Source of the DNA: an uncultured Eggerthellaceae bacterium
GTDB lineage: Bacteria; Actinomycetota; Coriobacteriia; Coriobacteriales; Eggerthellaceae
Direction of reading: 5' to 3'
Assembly (NCBI GenBank): GCA_947626665.1
Contig: CANQTB010000002.1
Location: 1 to 34,009 of the forward strand
DNA: 34,009 bases
The notes below the pieces were generated by a model. That model made no database searches. It was not told where the DNA came from and saw nothing but the letters and a program-made list of their open reading frames with translations. This document shows positions 9,601 to 19,109 of the stretch, in pieces. The position numbers and the translations under genes are program-made. How positions within the stretch are numbered: the stretch's first letter is position 1; every line of letters begins with the position of its first letter.

Positions 9601-9714
9601 TATAATGAGAATGCTTGAGCAAATATACCCTTTGGGTTTAACGATAGTATCAGACAACATAATAGAACGTGATCTGTCGCGTGTTTGCTCATGCTCGCCT
9701 ATGCGGGCATTTTT
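9601..9714 (+). promoter_or_regulatory. Promoter plus structured leader with intrinsic-terminator-like hairpin upstream of rny (candidate attenuator)
   Basis: -10 TATAAT 9601-9606; GCTTGAGCAAA (9613-9623) pairs with TTTGCTCATGC (9684-9694) with one mismatch; ATGCTCGC-CTAT-GCGGGCAT (9691-9710) followed by TTTT. Confidence 0.55.
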
Positions 9715-9772
9715 CATGCGCGCAAAGCGATTGATAAGAGAAAACGAACTAAAACCGAAAGAGGAAAAGCAC

Positions 9773-11305
9773 ATGGAGATCGTACTAGCTGCCATCATTG
9801 CCCTTGTGGTAGGCGGGGGAGTCGGGGTCTTCATCAGCCGCACCATGACAAGCTCAGCAGCGAAACGCACCGCTGAAGAGGCAAACAACGTTCTCGAAGA
9901 TGCGAAACGCCAAGCAGAGACCTTGCGTCGTGAGGCGGTAATTGAAGCGAAGGACCAAGCACTCAAATACAAGCAGGAAGTCGAGCAGGAAAACAAGGAG
10001 CGCATGCGCGAGGTTCGTGCAGCAGAGAATCGTCTTAACCAACGCGAAGAGTCTCTCGACCGTCGTGTCGACGCTCTTGATGCGCGGGAGCATCAGCTTT
10101 CGTCACTTCAGGGCCAAGTGGAACGACGCGAAAGAGACGTGAAGGCCGCCGAGAAAGAAGCGAACTCACGGCTTGAACGCATTGCCGGCATGTCTCCGCA
10201 AGAGGCAAAAGAAGAGCTGCTCAACAACCTCAAAGAGGAGGTGACCTACGAATCTGCGGCTATTATTCGCGAATCTGAGGCACGCACAAAAGCTGAGGCA
10301 GATAAGAAGGCACGTGCGATACTCTCGCTTGCGATACAACGCGTTGCGGCTGATCACTCGGCTGAGAGCACCGTCTCGACCATCCATATCCCCTCCGATG
10401 AGCTAAAAGGTCGTATCATCGGGCGCGAGGGCCGCAATATTCGCTCCTTCGAGCAGTTAACCGGAACCAACCTCGTGATCGATGATACGCCCGAATGCGT
10501 CACCATCACCTGCTTTGATCCGGTGAGGCGTGAGATCGGGCGCGTGACGATGGAAAACCTCATCGCCGATGGTCGCATACATCCTGCACGAATCGAGGAG
10601 ATGTACGAAAAAGCCGCGGCATACGTCGGGCAACGCATGCAAGAGGCAGGGGAGCAGGCTGCCTTCGATACGGGAATCCACGATCTGCATCCCGAACTCA
10701 TACAAACGCTCGGCAGGCTTCGATATCGCACGTCATATGGGCAAAATGTCCTCGACCACTCCCTTGAGGTAGCCTACTTGGCGGGAGTTATGGCGTCCGA
10801 GCTTGGCCTTGATCCCCTCCCTGCAAAACGCGCGGGGCTCCTTCACGATCTCGGCAAGGCGGTCGATCATGAGGTAGAGGGCAGTCATGCGGTGATCGGA
10901 GCCGATCTCGCTCGCCGTTTCGGCGAACGCTCTGAAATCGTCCATGCCATCGAATCCCACCATGGAGACGTGGAGCCGAATACCGTCATCGATGTGCTCG
11001 TCCAAGCTGCCGACGCCGTGTCTGCGGCGCGTCCCGGAGCGCGGAAGGAAACCCTCGACGCATATATCAAACGCCTTGAGAAGCTCGAGGAGATTGCGAA
11101 TTCCCACGAAGGCGTTGAACGTACCTATGCCATCCAGGCTGGTCGTGAGGTACGCGTCATGGTAACGCCTGAAGTGATAGACGATGCCCATGCCGTTGTT
11201 CTGGCACATGACATTGCTCATCAGATCGAAGGAGAAATGCAGTACCCTGGCCAAGTGAAGGTGGTTGTTATTCGCGAAAGCCGGGCGGTCGATTACGCGA
11301 AATAG
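9773..11305 (+). CDS. rny: Ribonuclease Y
   Basis: N-terminal TM, coiled coil, KH domain ([29 protein letters not shown]), HD domain ([10 protein letters not shown]). ATG 9773 gives the canonical N-terminus. Confidence 0.97.
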   Translation: MEIVLAAIIALVVGGGVGVFISRTMTSSAAKRTAEEANNVLEDAKRQAETLRREAVIEAKDQALKYKQEVEQENKERMREVRAAENRLNQREESLDRRVDALDAREHQLSSLQGQVERRERDVKAAEKEANSRLERIAGMSPQEAKEELLNNLKEEVTYESAAIIRESEARTKAEADKKARAILSLAIQRVAADHSAESTVSTIHIPSDELKGRIIGREGRNIRSFEQLTGTNLVIDDTPECVTITCFDPVRREIGRVTMENLIADGRIHPARIEEMYEKAAAYVGQRMQEAGEQAAFDTGIHDLHPELIQTLGRLRYRTSYGQNVLDHSLEVAYLAGVMASELGLDPLPAKRAGLLHDLGKAVDHEVEGSHAVIGADLARRFGERSEIVHAIESHHGDVEPNTVIDVLVQAADAVSAARPGARKETLDAYIKRLEKLEEIANSHEGVERTYAIQAGREVRVMVTPEVIDDAHAVVLAHDIAHQIEGEMQYPGQVKVVVIRESRAVDYAK

Positions 11306-11311
11306 TGGTTG

Positions 11312-12445
11312 ATGAAGCCTGCTGACCCGAAGCCCGACCTTGCCGCCTTCGTCGAATCGTTTGTCGGCGAGGGCCACCTACGCGTTGAAGCGGATCTTGG
11401 GTATGGTTTTGTTCGGCTCCGATCCTCTGAAGCGGAATGGCGTCAAGCGATACAGGATATCCGTTCAAGCGAGGATATCCTTATCGAGCTGCTCAGGAAT
11501 GCGCGCGATGCTCACGCTCGGCAGATCTTTGTCGCCGTAGCTCGCAGCGGCAATATCCGCAGAATTCTCGTGATCGACGATGGGGGCGGAATACCCGAGG
11601 CGCTCCACGAGGCAGTGTTCGAGCCGCGCGTTACATCGAAGCTCGATACCGGCCATCTTGACAAATGGGGCTTTCACGGACGCGGCATGGCGCTTTTCTC
11701 CATCTCGGCAAATGCGCGGATTGCTCGTGTCGTAGCTTCATCGCCCGATAAAGGATCGGCCATTTCCGTTGAGACCGACCTGGAAGTTCTTCCCGAAAAA
11801 GCAGATCAATCGAGCTTTCCGACATTTATCCCTTCAGATACCGGGGCCGTGGCATTGCGCGGCCCCAAAAACCTCCTTCGAACTGCCGTTGAGTTTTCCC
11901 TTGAAGCCCGAGATTGCGATGTCTATTTGGGAAGCTTCGCAGAAATCGCGGCAACCCTTCGCGTGCTTTCTGAATCTCGGACAACCATCAACGATCGTCT
12001 CTTCCACGCGGAAAGCTCATCGCTGCCTTATTGGGAACGCCTTGGCGTCCCTCAAACGGCGGAAGGTCTTACGCGAGCTTCCGCCACGATAGGAATCGAG
12101 CTTTCCGAAAGAACCTCGCGACGTATTCTCGATGGCGAAATCGAGCCACTTCCAACGATTCTTCAACAGGTGTCGCTCGCGCTTTCTCAGGATGACGGCT
12201 CTGCTTCACCTTCATCCACCGAACAGAATAAGCGCGCTTCATCAGCTTTGCCGCCTACGAAACGAAGAAAGCACCTCTCTTTTACGACAGAGGACCGCGA
12301 TGAGTTCCGCCAAGGCGTGAAAGACGCCTATGATGCGCTCGCCTCGCGATATTATCTCGATCCCTCGGTGGAAATCGATGTGAGCGTCTCAAAGGGCAAG
12401 CTATGTATCCATATTCCCCTCGTTGACGAGGAAGGAGAGCGGTAA
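11312..12445 (+). CDS. Stand-alone GHKL (HSP90/MutL/MORC-like) ATPase of unknown function
   Basis: N-box ELLRNARDAHA, G1 DDGGGIP, G2 GFHGRGMALFSI; no DHp or receiver domain seen; basic linker PPTKRRKH and C-terminal domain. ATG 11312 or TTG 11309. Confidence 0.85.
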   Translation: MKPADPKPDLAAFVESFVGEGHLRVEADLGYGFVRLRSSEAEWRQAIQDIRSSEDILIELLRNARDAHARQIFVAVARSGNIRRILVIDDGGGIPEALHEAVFEPRVTSKLDTGHLDKWGFHGRGMALFSISANARIARVVASSPDKGSAISVETDLEVLPEKADQSSFPTFIPSDTGAVALRGPKNLLRTAVEFSLEARDCDVYLGSFAEIAATLRVLSESRTTINDRLFHAESSSLPYWERLGVPQTAEGLTRASATIGIELSERTSRRILDGEIEPLPTILQQVSLALSQDDGSASPSSTEQNKRASSALPPTKRRKHLSFTTEDRDEFRQGVKDAYDALASRYYLDPSVEIDVSVSKGKLCIHIPLVDEEGER

Positions 12446-12572
12446 GATTATTGCGCGTTGCGTATGCAATGGTTAAAATAACGGATTGTGCGAAAGCAAA
12501 CGTTTTTGCAAGACAGCTCGTTTGCCCTACGAAACGGCCTTTATACGAAGCATGATATGACAAGGATACGCT

Positions 12573-12914
12573 GTGCAATCAAATGAAAAGCCCGAGATCG
12601 GCTATCTGAAAGTCTCTTCGAAGTCTTCTCCCGCATCGGTGGCGGGTGCAATCGCCGGCATGATCAAAGACGGCGTCATGGTGGATATCCAGGCAGTCGG
12701 GGCAGGTGCCGTCAATCAGGCGATCAAGGCGATCGCGATCTCTCGTGGTTTCCTTTCACCGGTCGGCATTGAGATAACCTGCGCTCCCTCGTTTGCCGAT
12801 ATCGTCATCGATGGAGAATATCGTACGGCAATCCGTCTCGCAGTGGAACCCCGTTATCTTCATGGCACGGGTTCTCCGTCTTCTCCGTCCTCGCCCGCAT
12901 CTTTATTCGAATAG
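12573..12914 (+). CDS. spoVS: Stage V sporulation protein S (SpoVS) family, Alba-like
   Basis: YLKVSSKSSPASVAGAIAGMIKDGVMVDIQAVGAGAVNQAIKAIAISRGFLSPVGIEITCAPSFADIVIDGEYRTAIRLAVEPR; GTG start. Confidence 0.95.
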   Translation: MQSNEKPEIGYLKVSSKSSPASVAGAIAGMIKDGVMVDIQAVGAGAVNQAIKAIAISRGFLSPVGIEITCAPSFADIVIDGEYRTAIRLAVEPRYLHGTGSPSSPSSPASLFE

Positions 12915-12932
12915 CTCCTCGATGCAAGATTG

Positions 12933-14294
12933 ATGATGCCGATGGGCTTTGAGGGGATCACCTACACCGTACTTACCTTTGGATGTCAAATGAATAAGCA
13001 CGACTCCGAGCGCGTTCGGGGAATGCTTGAAGCACTTGGCGCGATCTCGGTCGATTCCATCGAAGAGGCAGACGTTGTCGTCTATATGACCTGCTGCGTG
13101 AGGGAAGCGGCAGACATGAGACTTTTCGGACAAGTCGCATCGATGAAGAATATCCCTTTGAGAGAAGGATCGCCTCTGCATAAACGAATCGTTGCCATCG
13201 GCGGATGCATAGGGCAGCGCGACGGCGAAGAGCTTTTCAAACGCCTCAATAACGTGAGCGTCGTTTTCGGCACACACAACCTTGCATCCCTTCCAGGCCT
13301 GATCGAATCAGCCCTGGAAGACGGCAGCCTTCACGCTGAGATAAAGGACTCTGCGGAAAGCTTTCCGAGCGACCCTCCGACCTCCCGCGAAATGCCTTGG
13401 GCAGCATGGTTGCCGATCACGATAGGATGCAACAACTTCTGCTCTTATTGCATTGTCCCCTATGTTCGGGGAAGGGAGAAATCCCGTCCACTTGAGGATA
13501 TCGTCCAAGAGGCCGAACGCCTCGTCAATGACGGAGTTTTGGAAATCACCCTTCTCGGTCAAAACGTCAATTCATATGGGCGCGATCTTTACGGCAAGCC
13601 TCGCTTCGCCGACGTGCTTGAGGCGGTCGGTTCCACGGGAATCAAACGACTTCGTTTTGCAACAAGTCACCCGAAAGACCTTACCGAAGAAGTCATGGGC
13701 AAATTCGCTACGCTTCCGGCTCTCATGCCTGCCCTTCACCTTCCTGTGCAATCCGGCTCTGATCGGATTCTTCAGGCGATGAACCGGCGCTATACATCTG
13801 GCCACTATCTCGGGCTCGTCGAAAAGCTTCGCCAGAAATGCCCCGAAATCGCGCTGTCAACCGATATCATCGTCGGCTTCCCGGGGGAAACCGAACAAGA
13901 TTTTCTCGCAACCTACGATCTTGTTGAAAAGGTTGGGTTTCATCAGGTTTTTAGCTTCATCTATTCGAAACGCGAACACACGCCTGCGGCACGCATCGTC
14001 GACAATACACCTCGGGAAACCATTCAGGATCGTTTTGACCGCCTTGTCAAGCTTGTCGAAACGCAGGCAGAAGCCCTCAATCAAAAGGATTGTGGCAAAA
14101 ACGTCGATGTTCTTATCGAAGGTGCATCCAAGAAAGACGAAACACGTCTGGTGGGGAAAACCCCGAAGCATCAAACGGTCCATGCACCCCTGCCTCCGCA
14201 GACCGACATCGCTGTTTTACGGGGAACGATCCAGCAGGTCCGAATCGAGAAGGCGGGGCCATGGTACCTCTCCGGCACCCTGTTATCTGCATAG
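12933..14294 (+). CDS. miaB: tRNA-2-methylthio-N6-dimethylallyladenosine synthase MiaB
   Basis: TFGCQMNKHDSERVRGML, GCNNFCSYCIVPYVRGREKSR, LPVQSGSDRILQAMNRRYT, GFPGETEQDF. Start ambiguous among 12930 (TTG), 12933, 12936 and 12942. Confidence 0.95.
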   Translation: MMPMGFEGITYTVLTFGCQMNKHDSERVRGMLEALGAISVDSIEEADVVVYMTCCVREAADMRLFGQVASMKNIPLREGSPLHKRIVAIGGCIGQRDGEELFKRLNNVSVVFGTHNLASLPGLIESALEDGSLHAEIKDSAESFPSDPPTSREMPWAAWLPITIGCNNFCSYCIVPYVRGREKSRPLEDIVQEAERLVNDGVLEITLLGQNVNSYGRDLYGKPRFADVLEAVGSTGIKRLRFATSHPKDLTEEVMGKFATLPALMPALHLPVQSGSDRILQAMNRRYTSGHYLGLVEKLRQKCPEIALSTDIIVGFPGETEQDFLATYDLVEKVGFHQVFSFIYSKREHTPAARIVDNTPRETIQDRFDRLVKLVETQAEALNQKDCGKNVDVLIEGASKKDETRLVGKTPKHQTVHAPLPPQTDIAVLRGTIQQVRIEKAGPWYLSGTLLSA

Positions 14295-15262
14295 GCGGCC
14301 CTACGGCTTCGGGAAAGACCGCGCTGGCCGTTGAAATTTCGCATCGACTTAACGCCGAGATCGTAAGCGCCGATTCCATGCAGGTCTATCGCGGCATGGA
14401 CATTGGCACCGGTAAACATGACGGAGGCGATTGCATCGTCCGGTACGGAATCGATCTCACCTCGCCTGATAGGCCATATTCGGCAGCACTATTTCAAAGC
14501 TATGCCCGCGATTGCTTCATGGAAATCGAGCGGCGCGGCAAGCGCGCGATTCTCGTTGGCGGAACGGGCCTCTATGTGCGTGCGGCTCTTGACGATCTCG
14601 TTTTTCCTTCTGGAGAGCAGACCAACAACCCCATCAGGCAGTATTATGAAGACTATGCAAAGGCCTTTGGCCCAGAAGCGCTCTGGCAACTTCTTTTCGA
14701 GAAAGACCCTCAAAGCGCCCAAGTCATACACCCAAACAACACTCGACGGGTTGTGCGGGCCCTCGAAATGGCCGAGGAGGGCATCTCCTATGCCGATCAG
14801 AAGGAGGGATTTTCCCATGTTCCCCAGGCCGTACCGGCGTATTTCATCGGCCTTGAAGTCTCTCCGGAAATCCTGAAGAGAAAAATTGAATCGCGTATAG
14901 AGCGCATGCTTGAAGAAGGATGGCTCGATGAGGTTTGCAGCCTGTGCGACGCCGGGTTGAAAGAGGCGGTCATCGAAACCGGCGCGATCGGTTACGCAGA
15001 TCTCATCCTGGTTTTAGAGGGAAAGCTCTCTTTAGATGAGGCGTGCGAGCGCATACAAACCGCAACGCGCCGTTACGCGAAACGCCAGCGAACATGGCTG
15101 CGGCGCGATAAAAGAACTCATTGGGTCTGTGCCGACGAAGGCATAACCTCCTCATTAATCGAAGAAGTGCTCGCTTTCATTGCATTGTGCGATGAAAATC
15201 CCGGCAACCGGGGAGGGGAAAGTGATGGACCCTCTTGGAAAGACCCCCTCTCGATTGTCTAA
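14261..15262 (+). CDS. miaA: tRNA dimethylallyltransferase MiaA
   Basis: GGPTASGKTALAVEISHRLNAEIVSADSMQVYRGMDIGTGK; ATG 14261 overlaps the miaB end by 34 nt. Confidence 0.95.
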   Translation: MVPLRHPVICIGGPTASGKTALAVEISHRLNAEIVSADSMQVYRGMDIGTGKHDGGDCIVRYGIDLTSPDRPYSAALFQSYARDCFMEIERRGKRAILVGGTGLYVRAALDDLVFPSGEQTNNPIRQYYEDYAKAFGPEALWQLLFEKDPQSAQVIHPNNTRRVVRALEMAEEGISYADQKEGFSHVPQAVPAYFIGLEVSPEILKRKIESRIERMLEEGWLDEVCSLCDAGLKEAVIETGAIGYADLILVLEGKLSLDEACERIQTATRRYAKRQRTWLRRDKRTHWVCADEGITSSLIEEVLAFIALCDENPGNRGGESDGPSWKDPLSIV

Positions 15263-15323
15263 ATACCCTTCATTTGGCGTAAGATAGTTCCGATCGATAA
15301 CGACAGTAAAGAAGGAATAAACG

Positions 15324-16292
15324 ATGGAAATCGACTTTATCAAAATGAACGGTTGCGGAAACGATTTCGTCATGATCGACAATTGGGAACGCGATCTCCA
15401 TTTGAATGCAGACACCGTAAGGCATCTCTGCGACCGCCATTTCGGCATTGGCGCCGATGGCGTGATCCTTGTCGAAAAGCCGCTCCATGAGGGCTGCGAC
15501 GGCTTTATGAACTATATCAATGCTGACGGCACCTATGCGCAGATGTGCGGCAATGGCGTCAGATGTTTCGCCAAGTATCTCCTCGATCAAGGGCTGGCAG
15601 CTCGCTCAAATATTGAAGCAGCAGATGCGCTCGCGCCGCTTTCGCCTGCAAGCGCAAAGCTCATAGCAGGGACGCGTGCGGGAGAAAAACCGCTTGAATG
15701 CTTCATCGATGCATCCGGAGAGGTCTTCGAGGTAACGGTAAACATGGGCTCACCGATCCTTGATCCAGCTCTCATTCCCGTTTCCTCATCGTTCGATAGT
15801 ACAGCCGAAAACGGTCGTCAATACGTCGGCAATCTTTCCCTTGTGTCGCCTTGGGGAACGTTCGCCTTTTGCTGTGTCTCGTTCGGCAATCCCCATGCGG
15901 TAGCCTTCTTCGATACCTGGGAAGGGCTTTCCGACAAGGCATTCATCGACCCTGCTGACAAGCGCCTTGAAACGCTTAATGTCGATATGGTCGGTGAATT
16001 TTTCGAATCGCATCATCTTTTCCCGGAAAAGGCGAACATCGAATTCGCCGTCGTTGAAGAGGACGGCATCCATATGCGGGTCTTTGAGCGAGGATGCCGC
16101 GAAACGCTCGCCTGCGGCACCGGCGCCTGTGCAACGCTTGTCGCAGCAGCGCTCAAGCAGCTCAGCCCCCACGAAAACGATGTTGTTCTATCGGGCGGAA
16201 GGCTTCATATTGAATGGAAGCCAGATGCAAGCGTCGATATGACAGGCCCTGCCGTTGTCAACTATCGAGGCGTTGTCGAGATACCCGATTGA
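15324..16292 (+). CDS. dapF: Diaminopimelate epimerase
   Basis: KMNGCGNDFVMIDN, NADGTYAQMCGNGVRCFAKYL, ERGCRETLACGTGACA. Confidence 0.97.
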   Translation: MEIDFIKMNGCGNDFVMIDNWERDLHLNADTVRHLCDRHFGIGADGVILVEKPLHEGCDGFMNYINADGTYAQMCGNGVRCFAKYLLDQGLAARSNIEAADALAPLSPASAKLIAGTRAGEKPLECFIDASGEVFEVTVNMGSPILDPALIPVSSSFDSTAENGRQYVGNLSLVSPWGTFAFCCVSFGNPHAVAFFDTWEGLSDKAFIDPADKRLETLNVDMVGEFFESHHLFPEKANIEFAVVEEDGIHMRVFERGCRETLACGTGACATLVAAALKQLSPHENDVVLSGGRLHIEWKPDASVDMTGPAVVNYRGVVEIPD

Positions 16293-16418
16293 GGGAAATG
16301 AGACTCATGGCAAAGAAGAGCGAGCAGCCGTGAAGCCCGCTCGATATAATGTCATTTGAGGGTAAAGCCGAAGAAGTATCTCAGTAAAAGAACCCGATTC
16401 ACGAGAAAGGAACCCCGC

Positions 16419-17582
16419 GTGGAAACCGCAGAATGCTTAAATCATATGGCACCTTATCTTTTTGCCCAGATTGACAAGAAACGCGATGCACTTATCGCTC
16501 AGGGAGCCGATGTCATCTCCTTGGGTATCGGAGACCCCGACATGCCGACTCCCGAACATATTGTTGAAGAAATGGCGCGTGCCATTCGCAGGCCTGCAAA
16601 CCACCGTTATCCTGACTACAACGGCTCACCCGCATATCGCAGGGCCTGTGCATCTTATATGAAAACGCGCTTTGGCGTCGAATTGAATCCCGAAACAGAG
16701 GTGCTCGCTCTCATCGGAAGCAAGGAGGGAATTGCCCATCTCCATACCGCCTTCGTCAATCCGGGCGATTATGTATTGGCGCCCTCAATCGGCTATCCCG
16801 TTTATTCCGGCGGCGCAACGCTGCAAAGCGCTCACACATACTTCATGCCGATGAAGGAAGAGCAGGGATTTTTGGCTGATTTCAGCAATATTCCCGACGA
16901 CGTGCTAAAACGTGCAAAGATCATGTTCATCGGCTATCCGAACAATCCGACCGGCGCATGCGCCACTGAGGAATACTTCGATAGGGCTATCGAGTTCTGC
17001 CTCGAGCATGACATCCTTCTTGCTCACGACAATGCCTATTGCGATATATGTTTCGATGGCTACCGCGCGCCATCGATTCTTGAGCGTCCGCGTGCTTTCG
17101 AATGCTGCATCGAATTTTTCAGCCTCTCGAAAAGCTACAACATGACAGGATGGCGCATCGCTTTCGCCTGCGGTAATCCGAAGGCGATCGAGGCGCTGGG
17201 GACCGTGAAGAACAACCTCGATTCCGGCCAATTCACCGCAATCCAAGAAGCGGCAATCGCCGCTCTTACCGGCCCGCAAGATTGCGTACGTGAAATGTGC
17301 GAAATCTACCAGAGGCGCCGCGATCTCGTTGTGAACACGCTTCGCTCGATCGGTGTTTCCTGCACCGCCCCTCAAGCAACGATCTATGTGTGGGCGCGCG
17401 TTCCCGAAGGGGAGACCTCGGAAAGCTTTGCAACAAAATTGCTCGAGAAGACCCATGTCATCGTCACGCCGGGAAACGGTTATGGGCCGGACGGAGAGGG
17501 ATATATTCGCATTTCGCTCACGATAGACGACAACCGGCTCACCGAGGCACTTGAGCGACTTAAAACCCTTATTCCGTCATAG
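16419..17582 (+). CDS. dapL: PLP aminotransferase, probable LL-diaminopimelate aminotransferase (DapL-type)
   Basis: ISLGIGDPDMPTP, GYPNNPTGA, SLSKSYNMTGWRIAFACG; adjacent to dapF. GTG 16419 preceded by GAAAGGA. Confidence 0.82.
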   Translation: METAECLNHMAPYLFAQIDKKRDALIAQGADVISLGIGDPDMPTPEHIVEEMARAIRRPANHRYPDYNGSPAYRRACASYMKTRFGVELNPETEVLALIGSKEGIAHLHTAFVNPGDYVLAPSIGYPVYSGGATLQSAHTYFMPMKEEQGFLADFSNIPDDVLKRAKIMFIGYPNNPTGACATEEYFDRAIEFCLEHDILLAHDNAYCDICFDGYRAPSILERPRAFECCIEFFSLSKSYNMTGWRIAFACGNPKAIEALGTVKNNLDSGQFTAIQEAAIAALTGPQDCVREMCEIYQRRRDLVVNTLRSIGVSCTAPQATIYVWARVPEGETSESFATKLLEKTHVIVTPGNGYGPDGEGYIRISLTIDDNRLTEALERLKTLIPS

Positions 17583-17640
17583 ATCTTTTGCATGAATTTA
17601 GTAAACGATACGGGAAATATATCTCGATAAGCAATATCCC

Positions 17641-17667
17641 CTGCTTGCTTCCCACGTAAGCGAGCAG
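17641..17667 (+). promoter_or_regulatory. 10-bp hairpin in the hflX leader
   Basis: CTGCTTGCTT-CCCACGT-AAGCGAGCAG: all 10 positions pair, one as G-U. Confidence 0.6.
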
Positions 17668-17679
17668 GGTGGTCGTTCG

Positions 17680-17730
17680 ATGAAAGGTGAAACCACGATT
17701 TGGCGCGAGAGATCCAAAACGACGTTATAG
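17680..17730 (+). CDS. Putative 16-aa leader peptide [16 protein letters not shown] upstream of hflX
   Basis: ATG 17680 preceded by GGGTGG; its TAG (17728-17730) overlaps by one base an in-frame GTG of hflX (17730). Confidence 0.4.
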   Translation: MKGETTIWRERSKTTL

Positions 17731-19016
17731 TGGTGGGTCCTTCTACCCGCACGGCAGAAACTCCTGAGCGAGCGATACTTGTCGGCGTGGCTCGTAGCGG
17801 AGACCGGCTTTCCATGGAATCATCCCTTGCGGAGCTTGCGCGGCTTGTCGAAACGGACGGCGCCTGCACGGTTGCGCAAACCACGCAAGTTCTCGACGCG
17901 CCCAACCCCCGCTATTTCGTCGGAAAGGGCAAGGTTGATGAAATCGTCGAGCTTTGCCAGGCAATGGATGCCGATCTCGTCGTTTTCGATGACGAACTTA
18001 CGCCCTCGCAGCAATCGAATCTTGAAAAGGCCATGCCGCGTCAGGTGAAGGTAATCGATCGCACGGCCCTTATTCTTGATATCTTTGCACTCCATGCCAC
18101 CACGGCAGAAGGAAGGCTTCAGGTGCGATTGGCCCAAAATCAATATCTTCTTCCTCGATTGAGAGGCATGTGGGCTCATCTGGCATCAAACCGCATGGGC
18201 GGTGGCGTCGGAAGTCGTTTTGGAGAAGGAGAGAGCCAGCTGGAGGTTGACCGCCGTATCGTGAGAAAGCGCATCACATCCATCAAGCGCGAACTCGAGC
18301 ATCTGGCACGTGTGCGTAATCTGCAGCGTGAGAACAGGCAATCCAGCGGAATGCTTAAAGTGGCGCTCGCCGGCTACACCAACGCGGGAAAATCAAGCCT
18401 GCTCAATCGCCTGACCGACGCCGACGTGCTCAGCTACGATAAACTCTTCGCCACTCTTGATTCCACGACGCGTAAATACACCCTCCCCAATGGGCGACAG
18501 ATAACATTAACGGACACCGTGGGCTTCATCCAAAAACTTCCGACGACCTTGATCGAGGCCTTTCAATCAACGCTCGATGAGATACGGGGTGCCGATCTCA
18601 TTCTTCATGTCGTTGACTCATCAACGCCTGTGCTCGGAGAGCAAATCGAAGCAGTTGAGGAGATACTTGAGCAAATACAAGCGCATTCCATTCCGGCAAT
18701 TCTTGTGTTCAACAAATGCGACCTCCTCGATCCGGCGCGAATCAGCCAGATCACCTTACGTTATCCCCATGCCCTTTTTATTTCCGCTCAAACCGGTTGG
18801 GGAGTGGATAATCTGATTGCAGCGATCTCGCGTGCCGCCTCATCAGCGGACGTGCCTCTTGAAGTGGTAATTCCCTATCAACGGGGAGATCTCGTATCTT
18901 TTGCGCATGAGCGTTGCGCAATCGTGAGCGAAGCCCACGAAGCCGAAGGAACGCGGCTTGTTCTTTTGGCTCACAAGAACTTCGTCTCCGCGTTCAAACC
19001 CTTCGTCGTTGAATAA
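17730..19016 (+). CDS. hflX: GTPase HflX
   Basis: [67 protein letters not shown]. Start GTG 17730 or TTG 17700. Confidence 0.93.
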   Translation: MVGPSTRTAETPERAILVGVARSGDRLSMESSLAELARLVETDGACTVAQTTQVLDAPNPRYFVGKGKVDEIVELCQAMDADLVVFDDELTPSQQSNLEKAMPRQVKVIDRTALILDIFALHATTAEGRLQVRLAQNQYLLPRLRGMWAHLASNRMGGGVGSRFGEGESQLEVDRRIVRKRITSIKRELEHLARVRNLQRENRQSSGMLKVALAGYTNAGKSSLLNRLTDADVLSYDKLFATLDSTTRKYTLPNGRQITLTDTVGFIQKLPTTLIEAFQSTLDEIRGADLILHVVDSSTPVLGEQIEAVEEILEQIQAHSIPAILVFNKCDLLDPARISQITLRYPHALFISAQTGWGVDNLIAAISRAASSADVPLEVVIPYQRGDLVSFAHERCAIVSEAHEAEGTRLVLLAHKNFVSAFKPFVVE

Positions 19017-19109
19017 AACGCTCGAACCTTATCGGATGGATATCGGAAGCCATTCTGCCTGCATCAGAGCGACAAGGCAATGAAGGCGATCGCGGAGCGA
19101 GGAGGGATC

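Noticed and set aside
9605-9772. N-terminal extension of rny
   Set aside because: The extension begins within the -10 region and translates a terminator-like hairpin; ATG 9773 gives the canonical RNase Y N-terminus.
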